Assembly: GCA_965238125.1 (NCBI GenBank)
Contig: OZ250179.1
Coordinates: forward strand, 3,348,001-3,412,000
Direction of reading: 5' to 3'
DNA: 64,000 bases
Origin: UBA6623 sp965238125
GTDB lineage: Bacteria > Acidobacteriota > Terriglobia > Bryobacterales > UBA6623
Below the pieces are notes generated by a model. It saw nothing but the letters and a program-made list of their open reading frames with translations, made no database searches and had not been told where the DNA came from. Position numbers and translations under genes: made by a program. Numbering within the stretch: position 1 is the first letter of the stretch; every line of letters starts with the position of its first letter. This document shows positions 33,688 through 41,523 of this stretch, in pieces.

Positions 33688-34599
33688 ATGACGGATTCGT
33701 TCGGGGCCGGCGTCACGGCCCGGCATGTCGACATCATTGCCGAGATCGGCATTAACCATAACGGCGATCTCGCCATTGCCAAGCAGCTCATCGATATGGC
33801 GAAGGCGGTCGACTGTGATGTCGTCAAGTTCCAGAAGCGCACGATTGACCAAGTCTATACGGCGGAATTTCTCGACTCGCCTCGTGAAAGCCCTTGGGGC
33901 TCGACGCAGCGGGCGCAAAAAGAAGCTCTTGAATTCGGGCGCGCCGAATTTAACGAGATCGACGCCTATTGCCGCTCGCTCGACATCGAGTGGACGGCCT
34001 CGGCCTGGGATGTCGACAGCCAATTGTTTTTGCGGTCGTATGATCTCCCGCGCAACAAGATCGCTTCGGCGATGATCGGCCACCTCGACTTGCTCGAGGC
34101 CGTCGCCGAAGAGGGCAAGCCGACCTTCATTTCGACCGCCATGACCGGTTACGAGGAAATCGATCGGGCCGTGGAAGTGTTTCGACGCCGCGATTGTCCT
34201 TTCACGCTGATGCACTGCGTTGGCGAGTACCCGGCGCAGGCGCCGTCGCTGAATTTGCTGATGATTCCCGAGCTGCAGCGTCGTTACGACTGCCCGGTCG
34301 GCTATAGCGGGCACGAAGCCGGCGTGAATGCCGCCGTGCTGGCTTCGATGATGGGGGCCGTGGCGATCGAACGCCACATCACGCTCGACCGCTCGATGTA
34401 CGGCAGCGATCAAGCGGCGTCGCTCGAAAGGCGAGGCCTGGAGTTGATGGTGGGCTATATTCGCTCGATCCCGACGGTATTGGGAGACGGGGTGAAGCGA
34501 GTCAGCGACGAGGAGCAAAAGAACGCCGAAAAACTGCGCTATTACTCGTCGGGGTCGGCCGAGGAAGACTCGCCGGTTTCGGTGGCGCAAGGGAGATAG
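33688..34599 (+). CDS. NeuB/SpsE-like sialic-acid-synthase family protein without SAF domain
   Basis: A 304-residue TIM-barrel synthase. ATG at 33688 (MTDSFGAGVTARHVDIIAEIG) has GGAGG 10 bases upstream. Upstream in-frame sequence is repeat DNA. Family motifs are IIAEIGINHNGDLAIAKQLIDMA, DVVKFQKRTIDQVYT, TASAWDVDSQLFL, KIASAMIGHLDLLEAVAE, TLMHCVGEYPAQ, GYSGHEAGV and AIERHITLDRSMYGSDQAASL. NeuB condenses phosphoenolpyruvate with an aldose such as ManNAc to give a nine-carbon keto acid. The C-terminal antifreeze-like (SAF) domain found in most sialic acid synthases is missing, because the protein ends right after the barrel. It starts a module with an SpsF-like cytidylyltransferase. The aldose used is unknown. 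Confidence 0.9.
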   Translation: MTDSFGAGVTARHVDIIAEIGINHNGDLAIAKQLIDMAKAVDCDVVKFQKRTIDQVYTAEFLDSPRESPWGSTQRAQKEALEFGRAEFNEIDAYCRSLDIEWTASAWDVDSQLFLRSYDLPRNKIASAMIGHLDLLEAVAEEGKPTFISTAMTGYEEIDRAVEVFRRRDCPFTLMHCVGEYPAQAPSLNLLMIPELQRRYDCPVGYSGHEAGVNAAVLASMMGAVAIERHITLDRSMYGSDQAASLERRGLELMVGYIRSIPTVLGDGVKRVSDEEQKNAEKLRYYSSGSAEEDSPVSVAQGR

Positions 34600-34616
34600 C
34601 GAGGGGTTGGTGTAGG

Positions 34617-35399
34617 ATGCCGGCTTCTCGGGCCGCAGTTTCGTCGCGCCGTGTCGTGTTGATCTTGCAGGCGCGCATGGGCTCGACGCGCCTGCCCGGC
34701 AAGTCGCTGCTGCCGTTGGCGGGGCGACCGTTGCTGGCGAGAATGCTTGAACGGGTTGGACGCGCACGGCGGGTGAACGAAATCGTTGTCGCGACCACGC
34801 GCCAACCCGATGACGATGCGCTCGCCGAACTGGCCGCGGCCGAGGGCGCGGCGGTTTATCGCGGAGCCGAAAACGACTTGGTCGAACGTTATCGACGCGC
34901 CGCAGAAGTCTACCAGGCGGGTCTAGTGGTCCGGTTGCCGGCCGACAACGCCGTTCCCGAGCCCGACGAGATCGACCGCATCATTGAATGCCACCTGCGC
35001 GGGGAAAGCGAGTTCTCCTCGAACCTGGCCGAAGTCATGGGCAACGGCTATCCCGACGGCATTGGAGCGGAAATTTTCGAGCGCTCGGCGCTTGAGGAAG
35101 TCGCGGCGCGCCCGCTCAACCCAGTGCTGCGAGAGCATCCGCACCTGAACTTCTTCGACTACCACGCGCAGAAACCGGTCGAGCCCGCTCGTTTTCGCGT
35201 GGGGACCATCGAGTGCCCGGCGGGGTTTCGGCGTCCCGAATTGCGGCTCGACGTCAACACGGCCGAGGACTATCGTTTCTTGGCACAACTGTACGACGAT
35301 CTCTATCCGCGCAATCCGAATTTCCACATCACCGAAATCATTGATTGGTACGACAACGTGTACCGAGATGCGAAGCGAACCGTGACGGTGAGGGGCTGA
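34617..35399 (+). CDS. SpsF/NeuA-like cytidylyltransferase
   Basis: A 260-residue nucleotidyltransferase that should activate the NeuB product as a CMP-sugar. The N-terminal nucleotide-binding loop is LILQARMGSTRLPGKSLLPL (about residues 15-34), the signature of the SpsF and CMP-keto-acid transferase family. VVATTRQPDDDALAELA, VVRLPADNAVPEPDEID (about 104-120) and the ELRLDVNTAEDYRF motif follow. The ATG at 34617 lies 17 bases after the NeuB stop, so the genes are co-transcribed. In Bacillus the SpsE and SpsF pair makes a spore-coat polysaccharide precursor, and the same pairing is seen here. Confidence 0.86.
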   Translation: MPASRAAVSSRRVVLILQARMGSTRLPGKSLLPLAGRPLLARMLERVGRARRVNEIVVATTRQPDDDALAELAAAEGAAVYRGAENDLVERYRRAAEVYQAGLVVRLPADNAVPEPDEIDRIIECHLRGESEFSSNLAEVMGNGYPDGIGAEIFERSALEEVAARPLNPVLREHPHLNFFDYHAQKPVEPARFRVGTIECPAGFRRPELRLDVNTAEDYRFLAQLYDDLYPRNPNFHITEIIDWYDNVYRDAKRTVTVRG

Positions 35400-35517
35400 G
35401 AAACAGTTGGTGACGGGCGGTCTCTGTGAACCCGCGGTATTGATGACACCGTCATGCGGATTGGTGTCGGCGACTCCGGTCGCTAGGTCGGGTTGACGGA
35501 CCGCCTTCCTGTCGCCC

Positions 35518-35612
35518 TTTCAGGGCTCAACCTCGTTTAGGTTCCGTACCTGGGGTTTCGCCTTCGGCTCCACCCCAGGCTATATTCCTCCCGCCGCTTC
35601 GCGGCTCGGCAG
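35518..35612. repeat. Hairpin-rich intergenic repeat (CCTGGGGT/ACCCCAGG type)
   Basis: Within the gap 35400-35697 three stems follow each other: GCCCT-TTC-AGGGC, CCTGGGGT...ACCCCAGG (35549-35579) and CCGC...GCGG. From memory, this CCCTTTCAGGGC / CCTGGGG / CCCCAGGCTATATTCC series is a widespread intergenic repeat in Planctomycetes, Verrucomicrobia and Acidobacteria. Only one copy is in the window. No gene is seen in the gap. Confidence 0.5.
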
Positions 35613-35697
35613 CGTCTGTTTTTTCGGCCCCCCAGCGCTGAGGCCGGCCCAGACGCGTAACGGCGCGCCGATTCGCTTCGGCGATTTACAGCCCACC

Positions 35698-36684
35698 ATG
35701 AAAGAAAACTCCCGCCTGGTCTATTGGAACGGCCGGTTGATCCCCGAATCCGAAGCGCGCTTGTCGATCTACGACTCGGCGCTGATGTTCGGCGACCTGG
35801 TCTTCGAGATGACGCGTTCGTTCAACGGCGTGCAATTCAAGTTGCGCGAACATCTCGAACGCCTCTACGCCTCGATGAAAGCCGTCCGTTTGACGCCCCC
35901 CATCGCTATCGATCGGATGGAGCGCGCCGTCAACGAAACCATCGAGGCCAATCGCCCGGCCTTTGCCGCGGACGACGAATACCGCGTCATGATCGACATC
36001 TCGCGGGGGTTGCTGTCGATCTACGAGGGCATCGGCGGCGTCGACCCCGGCCCCAACGTCATCATCGCCGTCTTCCCGCTGCGTTGGACCGTGGCGGGAA
36101 TGGGACGGTTGTTCGACAGCGGCATCAACGCCGTCGTGCCGTCGCAACGCGCCATCCCGGCGCACTTGCTCGACCCGAAAATCAAGAACCGCAGCCGGCT
36201 GCACTACCTAATGGCCAACATCGAAGTCAGCCGTTTTCGCGGCGAAGACAACTGGGCTTTGTTGCTCGATCCCGACGGCTTGGTCGCCGAGGGGACCGGC
36301 GACAATTTCTTCATCGTGCGCGACGGGCGGCTGATCACGCCCGAAGGACGCAATATTTTGCGCGGCGTCAGTCGCGCGTATGTGATCGAGGAACTTGCTC
36401 CGGCCCTGGGATTGGAAGCCGTTGAACAAGACATCGAGCTCTATGACGTGATGACCGCCGAAGAGGCTTTCATGACCGGCACGCCGTTCTGCCTGCTGCC
36501 GGTTTGCCGCCTCAATGGCCAAGCGATCGGCGATGGGCGGGTGGGTTCGGTTACCCGCAAGCTGCTCGACAAATGGAGTGCCAACGTCGATCTCGATATT
36601 GCCCGCCAGATTCAAGGCTGGGATAAGGAAGGCGGGTCGCTCGGGAGCGGCACAACGCCCTACCGTTTCAACTCCGACGAGTAA
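35698..36684 (+). CDS. Class IV (fold type IV) PLP aminotransferase
   Basis: A 328-residue enzyme of the branched-chain-aminotransferase / D-amino-acid-transferase / aminodeoxychorismate-lyase superfamily. The PLP lysine is K163 in DPKIKNRSRLHYLMANIE. Other marks are the start YWNGRLIPESEARLSIYDSALMFGDLVFEMTR, LREHLERLYASM, and EGTGDNFFIVRDG with the TPEGRNILRGVSR loop that binds the cofactor phosphate. The final part has EEAFMTGTPFCLLPV. The length fits. Class IV enzymes normally act on amino acids. Its place between CMP-sugar and methyltransferase genes suggests it supplies an amino group or a keto-acid or amino-acid decoration for the polysaccharide. The substrate is unknown. Confidence 0.9.
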   Translation: MKENSRLVYWNGRLIPESEARLSIYDSALMFGDLVFEMTRSFNGVQFKLREHLERLYASMKAVRLTPPIAIDRMERAVNETIEANRPAFAADDEYRVMIDISRGLLSIYEGIGGVDPGPNVIIAVFPLRWTVAGMGRLFDSGINAVVPSQRAIPAHLLDPKIKNRSRLHYLMANIEVSRFRGEDNWALLLDPDGLVAEGTGDNFFIVRDGRLITPEGRNILRGVSRAYVIEELAPALGLEAVEQDIELYDVMTAEEAFMTGTPFCLLPVCRLNGQAIGDGRVGSVTRKLLDKWSANVDLDIARQIQGWDKEGGSLGSGTTPYRFNSDE

Positions 36685-36710
36685 CGATTTCTTGTTTGAA
36701 AGGAGAGAGC

Positions 36711-37514
36711 ATGTCCTCTCGATTGACCGCGGAAGGTTTGTGTTTGGACGAATATTCCGCCAATGACGCCTACGCCGCCGTGCATTTCAAGCGTGCGGTG
36801 GGCGAACTTCCCGAAATGGAATCCGCCAAGGCGATGGCCGGGCTCGTGGCCGACCGCCTCGGCCCCGACCAATCTCTGCTCGATGTCGGTTGCGGCGCGG
36901 GCCACTATTTACGCTCGTATAAGAAAGCTGTCTCGACCCCGTTTCGCTATGTGGGCGTGGACTACTACACGATCTTTCTCGACAAAGCGCGCCAGGCTTG
37001 GGCCGACGAACCGATCGCCGAGTTTCGCCAAGGCAGCATCTTCGAGTTGCCCGTCGCCGACCGGGAATTCGACGTCGTGACTTCGAGCACTTTGTTGATG
37101 CATTTGCCGAGCATCGTCAAGCCGCTTGGTGAACTGATTCGCGCCGCCCGCAAATGGGTCTTGGTGCGCACGATGATTGGCGAGCGCAGCTTCCGCATCC
37201 AAGAAGTACTCTCGAAGCCGACCTGGGCCTACACCGACGTGCACGCCGAGGAGGAGTTCGACGACAACGGCGAACCCCGCGCCTTTTCCTACGAAAACAT
37301 CTATTCGAAGGACTATTTCAGTGCCGTTGTTCGTCGGCACGCGCCTAACGCTTCGCTTACCTATCTCGACGACGATCAGTTCCAGGCCGAAAATATTCAG
37401 CAATCCGCCGACACGGAAGGGCTGGCCAACGCCACCCGCATCGTCGACGGCAAGCAAGTATTCGGTTACGTCTTGTTGCCCTACTGCTTCGCGTTGATCG
37501 AGCTACCTTCGTGA
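36711..37514 (+). CDS. SAM-dependent class I methyltransferase
   Basis: A 267-residue cytoplasmic methyltransferase. ATG at 36711 (MSSRLTAEGLCLDEYSAND) has AAGGAGAG 7 bases upstream and is better than the ATG at 36696. Motif I is SLLDVGCGAGHYLRSYKK (about residues 51-68), then FRYVGVDYYTIFLDKARQAW, the acidic post-I strand, and FDVVTSSTLLMHLPSIVKPLGELIRAA. Its acceptor (O-, N- or C-methylation of a sugar or an amino acid) cannot be told. Its stop overlaps the start of the following isomerase gene (TCGTGAGC), so the pair is translationally coupled. Confidence 0.85.
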   Translation: MSSRLTAEGLCLDEYSANDAYAAVHFKRAVGELPEMESAKAMAGLVADRLGPDQSLLDVGCGAGHYLRSYKKAVSTPFRYVGVDYYTIFLDKARQAWADEPIAEFRQGSIFELPVADREFDVVTSSTLLMHLPSIVKPLGELIRAARKWVLVRTMIGERSFRIQEVLSKPTWAYTDVHAEEEFDDNGEPRAFSYENIYSKDYFSAVVRRHAPNASLTYLDDDQFQAENIQQSADTEGLANATRIVDGKQVFGYVLLPYCFALIELPS

Positions 37515-38428
37515 GCGTTCGCCACGCCATCGGTATTATGCAGGGGCGGCTGCTGCCGGCTCGGGAAGGGCGTATTCAAGCCTTTCCGGCCGGGCGTTGG
37601 GCCGAGGAATTTCCTCGCGCCGCCGCGGCCGGGCTCGACTCGATCGAGTGGATTTACGACGACGACCCGCCGGGGGTGAATCCGCTTGAAACCGCGGAGG
37701 GCATCGATGCCGTTCGGCAAGCGGCGGCCGCGACGGGCGTCGTTGTCGGGTCGATCTGCGCCGACCGATTCATGGTTCGGCGACTAGTCGATCGCCGGGG
37801 CGACATCGATGGGGCCGCGCTCGAGGATCTGCGTGGCCTGATCGAGAAAACCGCAAGGCTTGGGGCCGCGCACATCGTACTGCCCTTTGTCGACGCCTCG
37901 GCGTTGCCCACGCCGCCCGAGCGCGCCGGGCTCGAAAAGCTGCTCGCCGAGGTGCTGCCCGACGCCGAGCGCTCCGCAGTCGAGCTGCATCTTGAAACCG
38001 ACTGGGCGCCGAGGGAGTTGGCGGAGTTCGCGGGCCGTGTCGGTCATCGGTTATTGCGGGTCAACTACGACATCGGCAACAGCGCCTCGCTCGGCCGTGA
38101 CCCGGCCCAGGAGCTGTCGTTGTTGCGGCCCTACCTCGACAGCGTCCACATCAAAGACCGAGTGCGGGGCGGCTCGACCGTGCCGCTCGGCTCGGGCGAC
38201 GCCGATTTCGCGGTCTGTTTCGAGGGGTTTCGGCAAGCCGGCTACGAACGAGCGTTCATCTTACAGGTCGCCCGCGATCCGGTTGTCGACGAGGTTATTT
38301 GGGCACGCCGAAACCGCTGTTTCGTGGAAGGCTTCCTGCAAGGTCTCGGTCTCCGAGGCGACGGCCCGACCCAACCGGCGCCGCCAAGAGAGGATAGCGT
38401 CGTTCACGGGAGCGTCGTGTTGGGGTAG
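37511..38428 (+). CDS. TIM-barrel sugar isomerase/epimerase (AP-endonuclease-2 fold)
   Basis: A 305-residue xylose-isomerase-like TIM-barrel protein. It starts with GTG at 37511, overlapping the methyltransferase stop. The barrel starts RHAIGIMQGRLLP and proceeds through AAAAGLDSIEWIYDDDP, GVVVGSICADRFMV, GAAHIVLPFVDASAL, LHLETDWAPRELAEFAG, LLRVNYDIGNSASLGRD and LDSVHIKDRVRGGSTVPLGSGDADF. Candidate metal ligands, by family analogy, are Glu in SIEW, Glu in LHLETD, Asp in NYDIGN and the His/Asp of HIKD. A cytoplasmic role in making the six-carbon precursor for the NeuB-like enzyme is possible. The last 30 residues are low-complexity. Confidence 0.85.
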   Translation: MSVRHAIGIMQGRLLPAREGRIQAFPAGRWAEEFPRAAAAGLDSIEWIYDDDPPGVNPLETAEGIDAVRQAAAATGVVVGSICADRFMVRRLVDRRGDIDGAALEDLRGLIEKTARLGAAHIVLPFVDASALPTPPERAGLEKLLAEVLPDAERSAVELHLETDWAPRELAEFAGRVGHRLLRVNYDIGNSASLGRDPAQELSLLRPYLDSVHIKDRVRGGSTVPLGSGDADFAVCFEGFRQAGYERAFILQVARDPVVDEVIWARRNRCFVEGFLQGLGLRGDGPTQPAPPREDSVVHGSVVLG

Positions 38429-38642
38429 GCCCATGAAGATCGGCCGGGAGCGTCAGAGGGCTGGAGAAGACGAAGCCCTGACGTGGCGTGAGGCTCCAGC
38501 CTTGCCGCGCCCCGAGTCGTCGGGGCGTGTCTTCGATCGCCGGCTTGCGAGTTCTCGTGAGTTCGGGGACACGAACCGACGAATCGGTTCGCGGTAAGCG
38601 TGGACGCTCGCGCCACGTCACCGCCCAACCTGACCGCTTCTC
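38429..38642. other. Gap between isomerase and first SDR with one strong hairpin
   Basis: 214 bases without a credible gene. CGCCCCGA-GTCG-TCGGGGCG (38508-38527) is a perfect 8-bp stem with a 4-base loop but no U-tract. It may be a repeat or a processing site that splits the module transcript. No other feature was recognised. Confidence 0.4.
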
Positions 38643-39416
38643 ATGAATTTGGAACTCGCAGACCATACGGTGTTCGTCGGCGGGTCGAGCCGCGGAATCG
38701 GCTTCGCCATCGCCGATGCTTTTCTTGACGAGGACGCCCGGGTCATCATCAGCGGACGCGATCGCGAATCGCTTGAGCGCGCCGCCGGCGTGCTTGGAGA
38801 GGGGCGCTTGGACCGCTTGTTCGCCGTCGAAGTCGACCTGAGCGACGAACGCGGCATCGATCACGCCCTCGATGCCGGGCGGGACGCTTTCGGGGAACTC
38901 GCTGTCGTCGTCGCGAATGTGGGCGACGGACGCGCGACCCAAGGTTGGGACGTCGAGCGCGGCGAATGGGAAGCCGTTCTCGAACGCAACTTGCTTGGGA
39001 GCATGGACCTGGCGCGCCGCGCGATGCCCGACCTGATCGCGCACCGGGGATCACTGGTGATGATTTCGTCGATCGCCGGCAGTGAGGCCATCGGAGCGCC
39101 GATCGCTTACGCGGCCGCCAAGGCGGCGCTCAACAGCGCGGTGGGCTCGCTCGCCCGCACACTAGCCCCTCATGGCGTTCGCGTCAACGCCGTTGTTCCG
39201 GGGAACGTGCTCTTCCCCGGCGGATCGTGGGAGCAAAAGGTCGACGAGCGGCCCGAGTTTTGGCGGGACTACATTGACCGCGAAGTGCCCCTCAAGCGCT
39301 TCGGGCGGCCCGAGGAAATCGCCCAAGCCGTCGTGTTTCTGGCCTCGCCAAGGGCTTCATTCATCACTGGCGCCGCGCTTGTGGTCGACGGGGGGCAGAC
39401 GCGTACTCATGGTTGA
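38643..39416 (+). CDS. Short-chain dehydrogenase/reductase (first of a pair)
   Basis: A 257-residue classical SDR. The cofactor motif is GGSSRGIGFAIADAFL (T/G-G-x3-G-x-G form, about residues 13-28). Active-site residues are Ser in VMISSIAGSEA (about 139-145) and Tyr-x3-Lys in IAYAAAKAAL (about 155-160). The C-terminal FLASPRASFITGAALVVDGGQ is normal for FabG-like members. It would oxidise or reduce a hydroxyl or keto group on a sugar intermediate. Its stop overlaps the start of the second SDR by 8 bases, which indicates coupled translation of two related but distinct enzymes. Confidence 0.9.
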   Translation: MNLELADHTVFVGGSSRGIGFAIADAFLDEDARVIISGRDRESLERAAGVLGEGRLDRLFAVEVDLSDERGIDHALDAGRDAFGELAVVVANVGDGRATQGWDVERGEWEAVLERNLLGSMDLARRAMPDLIAHRGSLVMISSIAGSEAIGAPIAYAAAKAALNSAVGSLARTLAPHGVRVNAVVPGNVLFPGGSWEQKVDERPEFWRDYIDREVPLKRFGRPEEIAQAVVFLASPRASFITGAALVVDGGQTRTHG

Positions 39417-40308
39417 AACGAAAACCGAATTGCCCGCCGAGGTCGAAACCGAACCGCGCGAGCGATCGGCGGTGCGAGGGCTCGCCGAGCGTTTCGACCT
39501 CGCCGGCCGGGTTGCTCTGATCACCGGCGGCGGCGGGATGTTGGGCTTCGAACACGGCTCGGCGATTGCCGCGGCGGGAGGCCTGCCCGTCTTGCTCGAC
39601 ATCGACCCGGATCGCGCCGAGGCGTCAGCGTCCCGCATTCGCTCCCGCTATGACCGCCCGGCGGTCGCCGTCGTCGCCGACATCACGAGCGAAACGTCGA
39701 TTCGCACCGCCTTCGCGCGAGTGCGGGCCGAGTGCGGCGCCGTCGAGATTCTGATCAACAACGCCGCCCGCAATCCCGGGGTCGGCGGAGCGGGTTTGAC
39801 CGGCGGCGCGGCGACCCGGCTTGAGAACTATCCGCTCGATGCTTGGCGGGCCGACCTCGACGTCGGGCTTACCGGAGCATTCCTGATGAGTCGCGTTGTC
39901 GGAGCCGAGATGGCTCGGCAAGGCTCGGGGGTGATTCTGAACATTGCCTCGGACCTGGCGCTGGTCGGCCCCGACCAACGTCTCTACGAACTTCCCGACA
40001 CGCCGGCCGGAGAGCAACCCGTCAAGCCCGCCGGCTATTCCGTCGTCAAGGCCGGGTTGCTCGGGCTTACCCGCTATCTGGCGACCTATTGGGCCGACCG
40101 AGGCGTTCGCGTCAACGCTCTTTCGCCCGGCGGCGTCGAAGCCGGGCAAGACCCCGCCTTTTTACAACGCTTGGCCGAACGCATACCGCTCGGGAGAATG
40201 GCGCGCGTCGATGAATACCAGGCGGCCGTGGCCTTTCTGGTTTCCGACGCCTCGTCCTATATGACCGGGGCCAACCTCGTTATCGATGGAGGAAGAACGT
40301 GCTGGTAG
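39409..40308 (+). CDS. Short-chain dehydrogenase/reductase (second of a pair)
   Basis: A 299-residue SDR. ATG at 39409 (MVETKTELPAEVETEPRERSAV) overlaps the previous stop as ATGGTTGA. The upstream open frame is a shadow of the first SDR. A 30-residue acidic leader precedes GRVALITGGGGMLGFEHGSAIA (Rossmann loop, about 38-58). LINNAARNPGV, ILNIASDLALVGPDQRLYE (catalytic Ser) and GYSVVKAGLLGLTRYL (Tyr-x3-Lys) follow. An insertion of about 20 residues between the Ser and Tyr motifs (RLYELPDTPAGEQPVKPA) is typical of SDRs from NeuB-containing and related sugar clusters. Its stop overlaps the next gene. Confidence 0.9.
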   Translation: MVETKTELPAEVETEPRERSAVRGLAERFDLAGRVALITGGGGMLGFEHGSAIAAAGGLPVLLDIDPDRAEASASRIRSRYDRPAVAVVADITSETSIRTAFARVRAECGAVEILINNAARNPGVGGAGLTGGAATRLENYPLDAWRADLDVGLTGAFLMSRVVGAEMARQGSGVILNIASDLALVGPDQRLYELPDTPAGEQPVKPAGYSVVKAGLLGLTRYLATYWADRGVRVNALSPGGVEAGQDPAFLQRLAERIPLGRMARVDEYQAAVAFLVSDASSYMTGANLVIDGGRTCW

Positions 40309-41456
40309 CCGAAAAAGCGCCGCGGTCCGAGACGCTTCCGGCCGCGCCCCTCCCGCAAGCGCGCGCCGCCGCGCCCGCGGCGGTTTCCTCACCCGGCCCG
40401 CCCGCCGTCGCCCCCGCGATAACCCGGAATCTGTTTCTGGTGCAAGCCCCGTTGCAGGCTTTCAACGCCATCGAGGCCGTTGACGCTTTCGGCCTCGACT
40501 CGGGTGAGTGCCGCGTCGTGTGGTTTCACTCGGCCTCGGAACGCAACGATCGCCAAACTCTCGAAATCCTGCGGCGGGGTGAATGGGGCGCGGTTGACAT
40601 CGTCGGCTACGGCGATAAGAGGTTTTCGTCATGGCGGCAACGTTTCTCACAAGTACGAGCGCTTGCCGCCGAGCACGGCTCCCGTGAACATCTCTTCGTC
40701 GGCGACTACGCTTTCGATCTGATGCGGCATTTCGCCAACAGCGTTCGGGCCCGACGCAAGACGATTCTCGACGACGGCAACTCGACACTGTTGATCGACC
40801 GCGCCCGGCGCGAGCGCGGCCGCCCCTATTTCTTGCCGCGCGGTTTCAGTGGACGGGCGAAGCATTTCGTCAAGAGCGCACTGTGCGGCATGCGGTCTCG
40901 CGTCGCCGACGACCTCGACTTTTTCACCATCTATCAACTCGACTCGGCCGGCGAAGACTCGCGAGCCGACGTGACCACGAACCGCTACGAATATTTTCGG
41001 AGGCGTCTGCTCAGCGCGCACCAAAGCGAGGAGACGTTGTTTCTGGGCACGCTGATGTCGGAAAAAGATCTGATGACGGAGGCGGCTTATCTTGACTATC
41101 TCGGCCGCGCCTTGGAGTGCATCGGCGATCGCTCCATCGTATATCTGCCGCACCGCAAGGAAGACCCCGCGAAGCTTGCCGCCATCGAGAAGCGCTTCGG
41201 CGTGCGGATTGGCGACGCCCCGATGCCCTTTGAATACCGGCTTTGCTATTCCGGGACGCTTCCCAAGCGCGTTGCCGGGTTTCTGACTTCCGCGTTCGAC
41301 ACCAGCCGCGTGCTGGTCGGCGACCGCGTGCCGATCCGCGCCTTTTGGATCGATCCGCTGGATTGCGTTCCGTCGATCCGCGCCGAGATCGCCGAGATCT
41401 ATCGCTACTACGAATCCTACGCCGAAGGCGATTTCGAGCTGGTCAAAAAGTACTGA
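40299..41456 (+). CDS. Sialyltransferase-like protein (polysialyltransferase/GT52-like)
   Basis: A 385-residue cytoplasmic protein. GTG at 40299 overlaps the second SDR stop by 10 bases. After a 40-residue Ala/Pro-rich leader the domain opens NLFLVQAPLQAFNAIEAVDAF (44-64), as in bacterial alpha-2,3/alpha-2,8 sialyltransferases of GT52/GT38 type. The acidic motif DDG at 158-160 (TILDDGNST) fits the D/E-D-G catalytic motif. The HP motif is replaced by H285-R286 in VYLPHRKEDP. SEETLFLGTLMSE and YSGTLPKRVAGFLTSAFD are further family-like stretches. With CMP-sugar genes next to it, it probably transfers the nonulosonic-like acid. This assignment is weaker than those of its neighbours. Confidence 0.65.
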   Translation: MLVAEKAPRSETLPAAPLPQARAAAPAAVSSPGPPAVAPAITRNLFLVQAPLQAFNAIEAVDAFGLDSGECRVVWFHSASERNDRQTLEILRRGEWGAVDIVGYGDKRFSSWRQRFSQVRALAAEHGSREHLFVGDYAFDLMRHFANSVRARRKTILDDGNSTLLIDRARRERGRPYFLPRGFSGRAKHFVKSALCGMRSRVADDLDFFTIYQLDSAGEDSRADVTTNRYEYFRRRLLSAHQSEETLFLGTLMSEKDLMTEAAYLDYLGRALECIGDRSIVYLPHRKEDPAKLAAIEKRFGVRIGDAPMPFEYRLCYSGTLPKRVAGFLTSAFDTSRVLVGDRVPIRAFWIDPLDCVPSIRAEIAEIYRYYESYAEGDFELVKKY

Positions 41457-41523
41457 AAACTGTTTCAGAGCCCCGACCGCAAGGGAGGGGTCAGCGTCGG
41501 CTGAGCAGGGCGACTTTCGGCTC

